From assembly GCA_001598975.1 (NCBI GenBank), contig BBXU01001043.1, positions 23,954 through 87,953 on the forward strand: DNA of 64,000 nt, given 5' to 3'. The notes under the pieces were generated by a model. That model made no database searches and was not told the origin of the DNA. It saw only the letters and a list, made by a program, of their open reading frames with translations. The position numbers and the translations under genes are program-made. The stretch is from Parachlorella kessleri. Its lineage: Eukaryota > Chlorophyta > Trebouxiophyceae > Chlorellales > Chlorellaceae. Shown one piece after another: positions 22,001 to 32,400 of the stretch; the stretch's first letter is position 1, and every line of letters begins with the position of its first letter.

Positions 22001-25000
22001 CCAAGGTAGCAGTTGCAGTCATGCTGCCAGCACGGGCAAAGCCCTCCCAGGAAGCAAAAGCGCTTCACAAACATACCATAGGGCAGGATGCCGTCGCTGG
22101 GTTTCACCCAGTCGTCGTTCCTGCCGGCCCGCCGCACGCCCCAGTGCAGCACGGGCGGCTCGGGCAGCGTCGAGGTGATGCGCACAGTGACAGGGGAGTC
22201 CTTGTTGCGCCGGTCAGCCTGCTCTACTGTCACCAGCAGCTCCGAGTCCTCACCGACGGAGTACAGCTGCGGCAAGGCAGGGCGAGACATGCTCTGTCAC
22301 CGTGCACGAGCTGTCCTGGTATCCTTCCCATGGGGCGCCTTGCAGCCTCACGTTCTGTGGCAAGCACACAGAGAAGCTTGCACGCTTGTGCCGCCCACTA
22401 CTTGTCACTACTTCCCATGCAGATCATTGGTGCAATCTGCTCTGATCAAGTGTCACACGCTGCAACCTGGCTCACCCGGTCCCACACAGTGTTCTCGTTG
22501 GACCTCGCCGCCCTAAGCAGCGGTGTGAGCGGCGTGTCCTTGGCCGGCTTCGCGTCCTTCATCAGAGGCGCATCACTGACCCGGTGGATCAGATCCAGCG
22601 GGTTGCGGCTTCGCATGCCCAGCGACTTGCCTACAACAGGCTGCGCCGGAGGCCGTGCCTTCGCGGGGGCAGGCGCGGCTGCCTGCTGCTGGTGCGGAGC
22701 TGCGGCTGGGGCTGGTGCAGGCGCGGGCGCCTTCAGTTCTTTCTCCAGGTCAGAAACGCTGGCTCCTGAGGACACCAGCAGGGTTGAGACAGAACATCGT
22801 CGGAGAGCCAACACCATGGGTTCAAGTCACATTGCCGGGATAGGGTCGCCAAAAGAGTTGCCGACTCCGCCCTACCAACGCCAATATCTACATAGTGCAG
22901 CGGCTTTTCCTCCAATGCACTGCCAGAAAGTTTTCTACTGCCCAGCAGACCCACCTGCCCTCAGCCGACCCTCCAAAGCGCGCTTGGCAGCCCCGCCAAA
23001 GTCAGCGCCATCTGGCTTGCCCGCCTGTTCCCACAGAATGTAGGCCTGGATGTTGATCTGCACCCCACCAAGCAGCGACACTGGTTGATGACATTGAGGG
23101 TCGGGTCATCGACAGCTTTATAACTGCTCTAGCAAAATGGCATCCCGCCACGTGACTGTGTCTGGGCAAGCAATCGAAGTATATCACAGCATTCGAGCAC
23201 CTTCTCCTACCAAACCCCCCTGACCTGTGGAACTTGCCACTGCAAATTAACAAACCTGAGCTGATGCCACGTGGTCGCACTTGTCCTTGTTGCTCTTACC
23301 GAAGAGGCAGTGGGCAGCAAACCACAGAGGTACAGCAGCATTAATAGCAGCGGGAAAGAGCAAGCCTCAGCTCCACACTCACCAACTCTTGCGGCAGTGA
23401 TGGGAGGATGGAGGCCTGCTTGGCAGCTCCAGCTGCCCCGGCTTCACGCAGCAAGTGGCCCGCCTGCTTCATGTAGTTCTGGTACTTGATCTCGCCTCGC
23501 GCGACGCGCCACAGCTCTTCCATGGGGACTGAGCGCCGCAGCAGCGTGGTCAGCTCCTGCAGGGAGTTGGCAGGGGAGAACTAGTCTCAGTGTGGTCAGC
23601 AAACAATCAGTGCAGGAGTGGTGGCCACCGGCCCTCCAGTCTTGGCTACTGTACTACAAAGGCGCCGGCCTTGTCCCGTGCTTGCAGGGAAATGCAGCAC
23701 ATGATGCAGCCACGCGCAATGGCACTGTCTTCTAGCTGGGCTGCGGCTGCTGCCAAACCCACTGCAACTCAGCCAGCCCAGCACCCCCTGGGACAATACT
23801 GGCGTACAGCACCTTGATGGCAGTCTCATACTCGCGGTCTGCCTCCTCCTTTGAGCGGTGTGGGCACCCAGCCGCCTCCCACTTGATGTAAGCCCAGATG
23901 CCGCACAGCTCCTGCACAACTACGTGTGTGCTCCTTTGGCACCGCTTTGGTACCAACGCTCCCACGCACGGCTTTCAGTAGCTGCCTTTCGTCCCTTCCA
24001 TCCCCGTACATCATGCAGCACCCGCAAGCTAGCAAGCCAGGTGAGAAACCACACCAAGACATCCTTGAGCATGCAGGACATCCCTGCAATTGCCAAGCCT
24101 GACTTCAAATAGAACTCTACCAATGCCAGGGAATGCCATACCTGAGGCAGCTGCGGGATGCGGTCCAGTGGCAGCAGGGGGGCCACGGTGTTTTCACTGT
24201 CGCTCTCTCCTTGGTCATCGCTACCCGGCTGCCGCTGCTGCTGCAGCTCTGGCCGCAGCGGGATGTGGAAATTGCTGCCGTTGAGGTCATACCAGTTGCG
24301 GGTGGTCTCATCTTTCAGCACAAAGTTGAGGTAGTCAGATGCCTCGCCCCCAGCCAGGTGGATGCGCACCACCTGCTTGGCATGATACCCAGCCGTCGAT
24401 ACAGGTTGCATGTGTTGGAGTTAGTTGTAATAGCATGTCAGCCGCCCTTGAGACAGTAGGCTGGTGACTCCCACCATGAGCCATCTTCCAGTCGAGGTGT
24501 TCAATAGGTTGCTTGCGTGTGATTTGTACATGGAGGAACGACTGGGGGCTTTCACCGACATGAACAAGGAAGCTCGTGGGCGAACCAAACATTCCAGCAG
24601 GAGCCAGCTCGGACCTAATGCCACCCTACCTGCTGCCCATCACCATTCTCTGTAACAAAGGGCGTCTGCAGGGCACGGTTCTTGTAGTTGGCGGTGTCTG
24701 CAGGGCGCACGCTGTCGCCAGGCAGGCGCCAGCCGCCCTTGTAGTTCTCCCCGCCCTCGACGCCCCAGTGCAGAAGGATGCGCCCCTGCCGGTCGGTGGA
24801 CACCGTGATTAGCTGCTCATCTCCGGTGGGATTCTGGACCTCGACCTGCAGGACGTTGAGGCGGCGCCACTTGGTTTCTCTTGAAATGCTGCTGGCATGT
24901 TGGGACCCTGGGCTCCCTCGATGGTTGCATGTATGTGTGGCCACAGTAAGACAAGACATTAAAGGACAACAAGGTTTGTTTTTGTTTCGTGAGTGTAGGA

Positions 25001-25313
25001 AACGCCAAGCAGTTCCGCCTACTGATAGAACCCAGCGGTACTTGGACCAAAACCTTACCTTGACCGAGGTGTTGTTAGGCAGGCGGTACTGCTGCTGGAA
25101 AGTGTCAGTAGAGCTGGGTGCCTCCGGCGCTGCAACCGCAGTAACTATGCGAGTGCGGAGAGCGCTGTACCGGGGCAGGGCTGGGTTGCCTGCAGTCAGG
25201 CCAAGCCAAGGGGCCAAGAACTTGTGACACGGGACAGTATGATGGAGTCTAGGAGGTCTGTAATCAGCACCAGTCCTCACCCTGTCTCCTGCGCCAGCTT
25301 GGGGCTGCTGCAT
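13047..25313 (-). CDS. GWD1: Alpha-glucan water dikinase 1 (starch phosphorylating)
   Basis: A gene of roughly 30 exons over 12.3 kb. The enzyme uses ATP to phosphorylate glucose residues of starch (mainly C6), releasing phosphate and AMP, and so opens granules to degradation; it acts in the plastid. Landmarks in order: an N-terminal basic, Ala-rich stretch fitting a transit peptide; a first starch-binding CBM45 with LLHWGVEGG (about 24780) and DLNGSNFHIPL (about 24270); an Ala/Pro-rich linker (about 22690-22740); a second CBM45 with VLHWGVRRAG (about 22140); WMEEWHQKLHNNTTPDDV (about 19830); the phosphohistidine motif DVLSHLSVRARN (about 16850-16880), whose His takes the phosphate from ATP; and the nucleotide-binding domain with FRSDSNGEDLEGYAGA (about 13800), ending in VQSRPQM. 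The start at 25313 follows an in-frame stop and opens a continuous frame into the first CBM45. Identification is firm; individual exon ends were not all fixed. Confidence 0.95.
13289..13312. repeat. GCTA simple repeat
   Basis: A short run of GCTA units with one interruption, inside an intron near the 3' end of GWD1. Confidence 0.8.
14889..15010. repeat. 52-bp tandem repeat spanning a GWD1 splice donor
   Basis: Units at 14889-14940 and 14941-14992, and the start of a third at 14993 that runs into the GWD1 exon ending in AAMSALK. On the minus strand each unit begins with an exon-end-like CTCAAG. It is followed by GTGAGC at the true junction (exon end 14994) and at the next unit, and by GCAACC at the third. 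The intron therefore carries one perfect duplicate of its own donor site, and perhaps a weak third. Confidence 0.85.
16584..16601. repeat. Poly-C tract
   Basis: An uninterrupted run of 18 C within a GWD1 intron, followed by CGCGCGCCGC. It is prone to sequencing and replication length error. Confidence 0.9.
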
Positions 25314-26601
25314 GTTGACCTAGCAGCCCAGGTCGTTGCAGAGCCGGCCTGCAGGCAGTAGACAAGGTTTGCTTCAGCAGACAAGCCAGATTGGGTGTAA
25401 CGGTGGTCGGAGGCCTGCCACACAAGCCCACCTTGCAGCAGGGCGGCTCGATGACGCAGGCAGCAAAGCCTGCTTTACAGCAGCTTGTGACCGCATGGGA
25501 GGAAATTCCCTACAGATGCTGCAGCGATCGCCACCCCAAAGTGCCCGCAGGCAGGAATTGCAGACCAAAGCTGGTCAGAGAGCTCTGATCAAATCCACTC
25601 ACGATGCAGCAGAGAACGAAAGTCCAGCTGTACGAGTCTTCTTATCCAAAAACCTTGGTTTGAAACAGCACTGCCTAGCTTTAGGGGAACCTTAAGCGAA
25701 GCTGTCTATTCTGGGCGAGGGGGGGTGCCAGAATGCCATTAATAGAGAAATAATTCCCAGAGGGGGCACGCAGCATCGGTATGAGACCCACTTCATGCCT
25801 GATCTCTTGACTCTTTGTATGTATCAGGATCATTTGTCTTGCTTAATATCAATTCATATGTTGCGCTCAATCACTCCATGACAGGGGACTGTAGAAACCG
25901 TGGTGGCTCTTCACAAAGAGAAAGGGAGGTGCATCACCGTCCAGCCTTACAAACTTCATCTGCCGACTCAGGAGGAATCCCAAGCTACCGGTACTGCCTG
26001 CCCTGCGGTTGAGGCGATTCAGGCACGAACAAGAACTTGGTAAACCGCGAAGATAGGGGTCCCACTTGCCTGCTGAACGGCCCAGAGGGTTTCAATAGAC
26101 GCTACGGAAATAGCACAATAGGTGTCCAAGGTGAGGTGGCACATGAAGGGCGCCAAGTCCTGGGGGCTGCGTCTTGCGCAGCACTGCATGACAGCGTAAA
26201 CTCGGCTTGGAGCTTTGCGCTGCCTGTAAGCACCAACGCTGCGAGCAACGGGAAACCAGGCAGGCTCGGCGCAGCTTCGTGAGCCTCCAAGAGAGTGGCC
26301 TCGGACACGTCCCAATGTGATCGCCTTGTCCTTTTCCATTTTACCACTGCACCACCGTGTTCTTCAGGAAGGGTTCATTGACCTACGGCCTACAAGTGCC
26401 AGGTACGCTCTATATGACCCCCACTCCTTTAGGCCCCCCGATGATCAGTGCAGGTTGTGATAGCCGCTGTGCCTGCAAGTGGTTGGCTAGGGAGGGGCAG
26501 GGAAGCTTGGTTGCAAGGAATGCAGGGGCACGTTTCGTTACACCCTTTTCGGTGCTGTGTTACTGAGATATGACATGTGCGGCCCCGTACGGGTTGCAGT
26601 T
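25314..26601. promoter_or_regulatory. Divergent intergenic region GWD1 / 159-aa gene
   Basis: About 1.3 kb lies between the GWD1 start (leftward) and the first Met of the next gene (rightward). It presumably holds both promoters. Open frames (for example 25336-25695 plus) are present but show no domain, and I could not join any of them by splicing to the downstream gene. Confidence 0.4.
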
Positions 26602-28781
26602 ATGAGCAGGCCATTCTCACTGAGGCACAGTGGTCTGTCAGACCGGCAGCCTGCGGCGCAAGAGGCGGGTACGGTGTGGGCGTGGCTTCAAAATGTAGCA
26701 TCCCTCACCCCGCCGCGTGTCAGTTGGCTTGCTTTAGGCAGGATGAAGTGTAGCGTGCATTGTCTGAAGAATGCGCGGCGGGGCATGTATCAGGACTGCT
26801 GCCTGCGGGGCGCTTGGCAGGAGGGCGCTCACCTGCCAGGCTGCCAAGCAGTTCTTTTTGTCCCAGCCGTCTCTAGGGGCGCCCAATTGCAGTGCAAGGG
26901 ACGGGTGATTTGCCACATACACACGCCTTTCTGTCCTCCACTGTGCAGAGCTGAGCAACGACCAAGTAAACCAGCTGGCCACAACCATCATCGATGTAAG
27001 CACACTTGCCAGTGAAAAAAGTGTTATCTGAGCCACCTAGCAGCCATTGGAAAACTTTGGGCGAGCTTTCAGGGGCTCACAGGCTGTCATTACTCTGGGC
27101 CCTGCACCAACTTCAGCAAAAGTTGTGAGAGTGTAGCAGCAGCTCCTGTTTGAGGAAGATTGGAGTTTGCCTTGGAGCTCAGCCTGGAAGTGCGTCATCC
27201 GGTAATTGCTACACTAGCTGTCCCTGTTTGCACTCATTCACCCATGCTACATGTCTGGCATTCGTAGAAAGCCTCTGACTATATTCTCCAAAAGGAAGAG
27301 GCTCGCCTGGGGCCTAAGGAGGAAGGCTACGATATCTCAGCCGCCGTCAACTCTGACCCGGAAGCCATGGCCAACAAGATGATCAAGGTAACTCCCATAC
27401 TACCACTTGTACGTAGTATGGCATGGCAAGCATGTGAACCTTGGTGCTCTCTAGGATCCCCTTGAAGGGATCTGGGACTGAGATCACACAGCTTGCCAAT
27501 CAGTCAAGTGACTACCCGCTGATGAGAGGTAAGCAAGCGTGGCAGCAAACCAGTGATGTTTTTGCCAGCTGGACCCAGGGCACTCTAGGAGATCTGAAGG
27601 CAGTTGCATAAAACCCAACTGTCTAGCCAGCTTGGGTCAAATGGAGCTGGGAAGCTCGTACTGCAGGAGGCTGCTAGGGAGATGGCTCGGGATGAGGGCA
27701 AGCACCACCACCCAGTGCACAGCGGCAGCGCCGCCTCTTGGGCGCAAGTGAGTACCTTGGGGCGCCCATCGTAATCTTAGTCACAAGCGCCACATGCTGT
27801 TGGCAGGCATCCACCAGTGGCTGCGACGGTGGCCCAAGAACGACTCGGAGGGAGTCCTTGCGCTGTTGATAAGATGGAGCAAGCCACAGTGGCGCTAGCA
27901 ACTGACAGGTGACTGCAAGCCCATAGTGAAGCCGGTTTTAGGGACTCATGATATGTTTGAATCTGCTGAGCTGCCTGACGCCTGGCGACCTGTCCTGCAG
28001 CGTGTCAAGGCCAAGAAGAAGGACCCAGAGTCCCTGGAGCACCAGGTGGCCGAGCGGGTGAGTGCAAGTAGGCGCAGTGCAGCTGTTGAATTTTCGGAGC
28101 ATATCGAATGGCCAATTCGTGTTGCTGGCCTGGAGCTAGTGAAGCGGGTGTTTTTGGTTAAGGTGGCAGGCAATGCGATCAGAAAGGAGGTACAGGTGTA
28201 CTGGGCTGACAGGAGTCTATGCAGTTATGCTTTCAAAGTTGTCCCCTGTCTCTCCATGCGTGGGCGCCAGCCAACGCTTTGCACACCTATGTGTGGTAAG
28301 TGGCAAGGGTTGACTGGCCAGCAGCACCTGGGGAAGCAGGCCTATGTCTATGGTATGTGGCAAGGGTTTGACTGGCCAGCAGCACCTGGGGGATGGTGAT
28401 GAACTACAAGTTGGTATTTGTGGCCACCTGCCGCGTACCAGCGCATCCGATCTGGTGCTGTGACATGATTCTGGGAAGTCTCCATTGCCTGCATTTGAGG
28501 GCACTCTTCAACAATCAGAAATGCACTGCGTTGTTGCCCTGCAACTTTCCCCCCTGCAACGGAGGTTTCACCTGACCTTGTCATATCTCGTCATATCTCA
28601 ACGTCAGCATGCATTGTACAAAATGCCTATCTAAGCCAATTCGCGGGTGACAATTACCTCCCATTGCCTGCAGGTGAAAGAGAAGCTCGAGGTCTCTCGC
28701 GACCGTGAGGGGGCAGGTCATCACATGTTTGTGGGGCCGGCAATGAACTCAACAAGCATTGAGCATGGCAGGGGAGGCTAG
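26602..28781 (+). CDS. Small hydrophilic protein of unknown function (159 aa)
   Basis: Six exons (26602-26668, 26949-26995, 27268-27387, 27667-27747, 28001-28057, 28674-28781) join to 480 bases, that is 159 residues plus stop, with GT-AG signals at every intron. All junctions after the first are phase 0. The product is rich in Lys, Glu, Asp, Ala and Arg with no hydrophobic segment and no cysteine. Stretches such as EAAREMARDEGKHHH and RVKAKKKDPESLEHQVAER suggest amphipathic or disordered helix. That composition recalls late-embryogenesis-abundant (stress) proteins, but no family motif is present and I do not assign one. The His-His-His run is in exon 4. The intron between exons 4 and 5 could hide a further small exon. 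The consistent phase is the main evidence that it is real. Confidence 0.55.
28287..28395. repeat. Two-unit tandem repeat of about 54 bp
   Basis: Units 28287-28340 and 28341-28395 share GTGGCAAGGGTT(T)GACTGGCCAGCAGCACCTGGGG with few differences. They lie in the last intron of the 159-aa gene. Confidence 0.85.
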
Positions 28782-29466
28782 AACGCTAAGAAGGTGCCTG
28801 TCGAGGTCCTTCTCCCAGTAAGAGCCAGGAGGGTCAAAGCCTTGCTGCTAGATCAGGGCTGCAGGTGACCCTCCTTCAAGTGTTTCCATACATTGCACAA
28901 GCCCTTCCAAGCCATCATGTGCTAGCATCCGTGCATGCAGCAAGTCCTCCCAAGCAGGCAGGAAGGCAGGCATCAGTGTTGCCCTGCAAGAAGTGGATGA
29001 TAGGGAGGGTCTGTCCAGCAGTGTGCCGCTCCCAACCCTTGGTGGCCTGCTGGTATGTTGGTAATGGTTGTTTTTTGTTACACCGGTGTAGCCTCTCCCT
29101 GTGCATAGGCGGGCCAGTGCAAACACGAGTGCACAACCAGGCCATAAGCACAGCGCTCCGCCGCACAACAACATGTACACACAGATGACAATAACCATAC
29201 CTGCAAATCCCACAAGGCTGCCAGGGCCGAGCAGCCCAATGCAAATCAACGTGCCTTACAAAGCAAGGGTGTTACAACGAACGTGCAGTGCAAGGGGACG
29301 CACGGGCAAGGGTACCAGGGAACAATCAGCAGAACCCTGCAATAGCGCAACGGTGCTTGAGCTCCAACAATACTCACAGCGCGCCCGTTGAAAAACGCTC
29401 GTCAGGCTAACAAGGAGTGCCTAGGCACCGAGCCGTAGAGTGGGCATGAAGCGACAAAACTTGATT
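28782..29466. other. Convergent intergenic region
   Basis: This stretch lies between the stop codons of the 159-aa gene (rightward) and the SDP1-like lipase (leftward). It should carry both 3' ends. I see no gene: open frames lie on both strands at 28848-29249 without any domain. Confidence 0.5.
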
Positions 29467-32400
29467 TAGGAGGCAATGACGTCAAGCGCATTGTCGCTGG
29501 CTGCCGAGGCATATGTCCCCAGCAGTGCCATGTCCCTCCACATTGCCCCGCCCACCTCCAACCCTGCTGTCCGGGCCTGCTGCCGCCACTCCTGCTCCTG
29601 CTCACGGGACACTTGCCCCTGGTCCTGCCGCACAGCCTGCCCTTGCTGTCGTTTTGTTCGCGCACTGCCACAGTCAGCGAGCTGGCTGCTGCTGCTGCTG
29701 CTGGCAGACTCGCTGCCTCTGCCGCTACTGTAGCCACCTTGGACGGGCGTCGAGGGTGCTGCTGCCCCGAGCTCGGCTTCCACGGAAGCATCTCCTGGGG
29801 CGCCACCGCTCGTCGCTCGGCCCCCTTCAGGCGCTCCCTTGCCCGTCCCCAGCTTGTCAACGGCAGAGCGGCTTGCTGCGGCAGCTGCCTCTTCCAGTTT
29901 GTCAAGGGACCGTCTGGCCCTGGCTCTCAGGCTGGCAGCCTGCCCTTGGCGAAAGCCATGCTGCCTCTCCTCTTTTGCAACCTCCTCCTCATTGTCCTTC
30001 GCCTCCCCTACTGCAGAACAAGTTGAGAAGCTGGTGTGAGGTCGGTCCGCTAGGCTAGACTGGGAATCCATACTTGCATCTGATTGAAGGCACCGGCTGC
30101 ACAACCTAGCAGGCATTACTCCCGCTGCTACCTGCTATGCCGACAACCAGGCTCCGCCCGCCACAAGCTTCCCCAAAACCTCTCTGTTGGCCTGGCGCTT
30201 GCCAGCAGAGGGTCCATGCATGCCACTAGAGCTCTCATTCACTGCTCACCCAGCCCGGGCAGGTGCAGCCACGAGGGCAGGGGCCGGCGGCTGAGCTGCA
30301 AGCCCTCATGCAGCCGCTGCGCACGAGATGCCGCCGTGAGCCCTCGCAGGCACTCATCAATGGCCACCTGTAATGGGCAGCGCCAGTCGTGCACTGAGTA
30401 GCAATGCCAGTCATGCAGTAAGTAGCACTGCCAGTCAACTAGTGAATGACATCACCAGCCTTGCTTTGAGGTTTACAACTCATGAAGGAGGAAAGGTGTG
30501 AGCACTGCACCTATGACCACCTGCACGCCAGCACGATCAAATCGCTACCAAGTGTCTCTGGGCGTCATGGCGCGTGTGCGCGATAGGCAATCATCAGTCG
30601 CAGAAACTCTTGGTGGAAGTGAAGTGGGATCCATTGCTGGAAAAATTGTCCTCCGGATTGGTGTCTGTAACTTCTTTTCCAACCTTGAAGGCTCCCATGA
30701 ACCCCATGGGCGGCTGTCGCTTGAAGCGCAACAAGACAATCTGCTGGTTCAAAAGCCCACGTCTTCACACAGTAAAAGTAACTCCTAACCCTGCACTTCC
30801 GCCTACCTCAATGGCACAGCTAGCCTGGATGGCAGACAGCTTCTGCCAGGTTGCCACCCGCCCCTGCACCAGTCACGCTCAGCAGTCTTGAGGCGGAGCG
30901 ACGACGGTACATCAGCAGCTGATACCGTGGTGTTTGAAGAAATACAATGAACCGTGGCAAACTGGAAGGCTGACGTACTGTCCACTGACAGGACACCCAG
31001 ACTCTTAGAGTATTTGTACACCCGGTCAAAGTGGGCAAGCCCACCCTTGCTTGGGATTTGGTACCTGCGTGCCCTCCAGACCTAGGGGCCGCCCCATGGT
31101 GTTGTCCCCACAGACAAACCAGACCCTGCTCCTGATAAGACACCTAGCAATTGCCAAGCCCAAGGAACCCAAGCACAGCACCCACACAGCTCCAACCTAA
31201 AAACGCCTGGACCCGGCAGCTGCCGCTTCTTGCCTGGCTCGAGGCTCCTCGCTCACGCCGGGCTAAGGAAAACAAAGCAAGCCGACGTGAAGCCAAGCGT
31301 GTGGGACCCACCTCCTGCATGGCTTTCCGCAGCTCTTGCTGTGTGAGGTTGAAGGAGGCGCGGCCAAAGGGCAGCACCCCATGGCTGAGCACCATGCTGA
31401 TGTCGCCCTCCCAGGGCTGCTGGAAGGTGCTCAGGAAGTGGCTGCGAGGGAAGACGTACTGCAGCTGCCGGCACCTGCACGGGACAGATGCGCCACCAGG
31501 GAGTCTAGTATTGTACTGCACAAATTCAGCCACTGCGCATTCTCACCACCCCTTCAAATGAGGTGGGTTGACGAGTGCTCCTTGTGCCGTCCTCTGCGCT
31601 GGCTGCTGCATTCTGGGGCAGCTCCACTGGCAGGCGATCTAATGTGGTGGCTTGCCACAAAGGCTCAGAGGGGACTAACAGCCAGTTGTAAGGCGGTCCA
31701 GCCGGCGGCCGGGGACTCACATGCAGCCCAAGGGACGCCGCTGCAGGGCTTGAAAGAGCTCAAAGCGCATGGGAAAAGCGGTTGACCAAGAAGACGCCAT
31801 AATACATGCACATGAGATATCACAGTGAATACATCATAAAACCTAGTCTTAGCAGCAGCAGCAGCAGGCAGCGGCAGCCCCCTTGCCTGTGTTTGAACTC
31901 CTCCTCCATGAGGTGTCCCAGCCGGAAGGGCAGGGCATTGCGGGCCGCGATGAAAGGCAGCAGGTGCGGGTTGCACTGGCTGACGATGTAAAAGCAGCAG
32001 TTGAACATCTCCCTGCCAGGCAGCATGGGTAGCAGGGAGGTGGTGTGCATGGAAGAACGAGGGTGCCAGTGTGTTGGTCCCTTCCTCGGCAGACCTTTGG
32101 CCGACATTGCTTACGGTTTTCATCCATCCGCCATTTCACCATGAACATAAACTGGCCTGGGGGCATGGCTTGGCAAGCATGTCCGATCGGCACACACAGC
32201 CGAAGTGACCAACTTTGCATCCACTGATTGCTTGCTCCACGGTTCCAGACTACTATTTACTCTCTACACAAACCCTCACCTGATGCCCTGCATCGGGAGG
32301 TCAGCCGAAATGGACCCATCGATCCACCGGCGGTGTGACAGGCTGTCCAGATCAGACGTGGCAGAGGCGGGAGGGTTGAGCCTGCATAAGAGGTGCCACA

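Noticed and set aside
22690..22740. Possible collagen-like or wall-protein Pro-rich gene
   Set aside because: The Pro/Ala run lies in frame between the two CBM45 domains of GWD1 and is its linker.
21988..23043. 351-codon open plus frame
   Set aside because: It is antisense to GWD1 exons for the second CBM45 and the Ala/Pro linker; no domain in the plus frame.
28848..29249. Overlapping open frames on both strands between two convergent genes
   Set aside because: No domain, no splice-linked partner exons, and the position fits 3' UTRs.
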